Source: Shewanella oneidensis MR-1
GTDB taxonomy: Bacteria; Pseudomonadota; Gammaproteobacteria; Enterobacterales; Shewanellaceae
Direction: 5' to 3'
NCBI RefSeq assembly: GCF_000146165.2
Contig: NC_004347.2
Coordinates: forward strand, 62,001 to 126,000
Length of the DNA: 64,000 bases
Made by a program: the position numbers and the translations under genes
Shown: in pieces, positions 63,371 to 64,000 of the stretch
Numbering within the stretch: the first letter of the stretch is position 1
Layout of the letters: the number at the start of each line of letters is the position of its first letter
Notes under the pieces: generated by a model
Databases searched by the model: none
Seen by the model: only the letters and a program-made list of their open reading frames with translations
Told to the model about the DNA's origin: nothing

Positions 63371-64000
63371 ATTACCATTGCTGTAGCCGCGTTGTTCGCC
63401 GGGCATTTTTATGTGGCGATGATGCCTATTCGGGGAAAAATTATGACCATCGCCGCGCTTGGGTAGAATCGCTACTGTTTGAACTTGAAGCAGTTTTTTC
63501 TATTGATGTGGCAGCGTTTGCGGTGATGTCGAATCATCTGCATCTGGTGCTTAGGGTCGATATTGACAGTGCCAATGGTTGGACTGACCGCGAAGTGCTT
63601 GAGCAATGGCATAAGTTGTTTAAAGGCGATGAATTAACGCAAAAATTCGCCAGAGGTGAATTGGTTGAAGCCCATGAGGTCAACCGATTAAAACATTCAA
63701 TCGCCATTTACCGCAGCCGTTTGTGCGATATTAGCTGGTTTATGCGCTGCTTAAATGAACCTATCGCAAGGCAAGCAAATCAAGAAGATAACTGCACAGG
63801 TCGGTTCTGGGAGGGGCGGTTCAAATCCCAAGCCCTACTCGATGACGCCGCAGTATTAGCCTGTATGACTTATGTGGATTTAAATCCCATTAGAGCACAA
63901 CTCGCTGATACACCAGAACAATCCGACCATACCAGTATTCAGCTACGTATTCGGGCTGCATTAAAAGGTGAGCAGCCCAGCAACCTACTGCCTTTTATTG
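63325..64000 (+). CDS. REP-associated Y1 transposase (3' end outside window)
   Basis: The frame runs from ATG 63325 (GGAGG upstream) to the window edge, 225 codons. The family marks are YYHCCSRVVRRAFLCGDD, the HUH pair in VMSNHLHLVLRV, RFWEGRFKSQALLDDAA and YVDLNPIRAQLADTPE near the end of the visible part. It is the large Shewanella-type transposase of the IS200/Y1 group, probably domesticated and acting on REP-like palindromes. It appears intact over the visible part. Confidence 0.88.
   Translation, partial: MPRPRRTLISLEDTPYYHCCSRVVRRAFLCGDDAYSGKNYDHRRAWVESLLFELEAVFSIDVAAFAVMSNHLHLVLRVDIDSANGWTDREVLEQWHKLFKGDELTQKFARGELVEAHEVNRLKHSIAIYRSRLCDISWFMRCLNEPIARQANQEDNCTGRFWEGRFKSQALLDDAAVLACMTYVDLNPIRAQLADTPEQSDHTSIQLRIRAALKGEQPSNLLPFI

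Overview
The window reads as a chromosomal segment of a facultatively anaerobic gammaproteobacterium, most likely a Shewanella. The genus is inferred from the combination of gene order (mogA; hutICUH beside a selenocysteine formate dehydrogenase; selAB; fdhD; a large REP-associated transposase), protein flavour and moderate GC; no database search was possible. Nearly every gene looks intact and densely packed.

Layout. 1-1.4 kb: the start of a SIR2-domain protein (cut by the window edge) and a decayed stub of a Y1 transposase. 1.4-6.1 kb: a solute-binding protein and a potassium module (TrkH/KtrB and TrkA/KtrA subunits) beside a short KdpD-like kinase and a KdpE-like regulator. 6.4-9.7 kb: a MepS-like NlpC/P60 lipoprotein, a hipBA-type toxin-antitoxin pair and mogA. 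10.3-18.3 kb: a very large alpha-2-macroglobulin with a thioester motif, translationally coupled to penicillin-binding protein 1C. 18.4-24.9 kb: a PspB-like small protein, a NatAB-type ABC exporter with a secreted peptidase-like hydrolase, and a divergent GntR/YtrA-type regulator with its own ABC exporter. 25-37.3 kb: an acyl-CoA synthetase, a MORN-like repeat protein, two hotdog thioesterases, small enzymes, mtnC, and a membrane protein that appears split by a one-base frameshift. 37.5-40.2 kb: an AT-richer nucleoside salvage cluster (YeiL-like regulator, DeoD, NupC-family transporter). 40.5-46.1 kb: histidine degradation, hutI divergent from hutC-hutU-hutH, with a clear palindromic operator and a heptad microsatellite in the hutC leader.

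46.7-58.2 kb is a selenium-centred formate respiration locus. It holds Tat-exported formate dehydrogenase FdnGHI with an in-frame UGA and a recognisable SECIS hairpin, the maturation factors FdhE and FdhD, and SelA and SelB. tRNA-Sec (selC) lies antisense inside the 3' end of selB. A YedE/YedF pair, proposed elsewhere to handle selenium, follows. The locus therefore makes the enzyme, its tRNA, the tRNA-charging enzyme, the dedicated elongation factor and possibly its selenium supply.

58.3-63 kb: an M48 metalloprotease whose C terminus looks like a type IV pilin, preceded by an exported coiled-coil protein. A GG-N10-GC sigma-54-type promoter and a cluster of TGTC motifs of the kind bound by PilR-type activators lie in front. 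After these come an LprI-MliC fusion, a DUF481 outer-membrane protein and an exported DUF3157-like protein. The window ends in an intact copy of the same transposase whose stub is near the start. The protease-pilin fusion under apparent pilin-type control is the best candidate for an undescribed system here.
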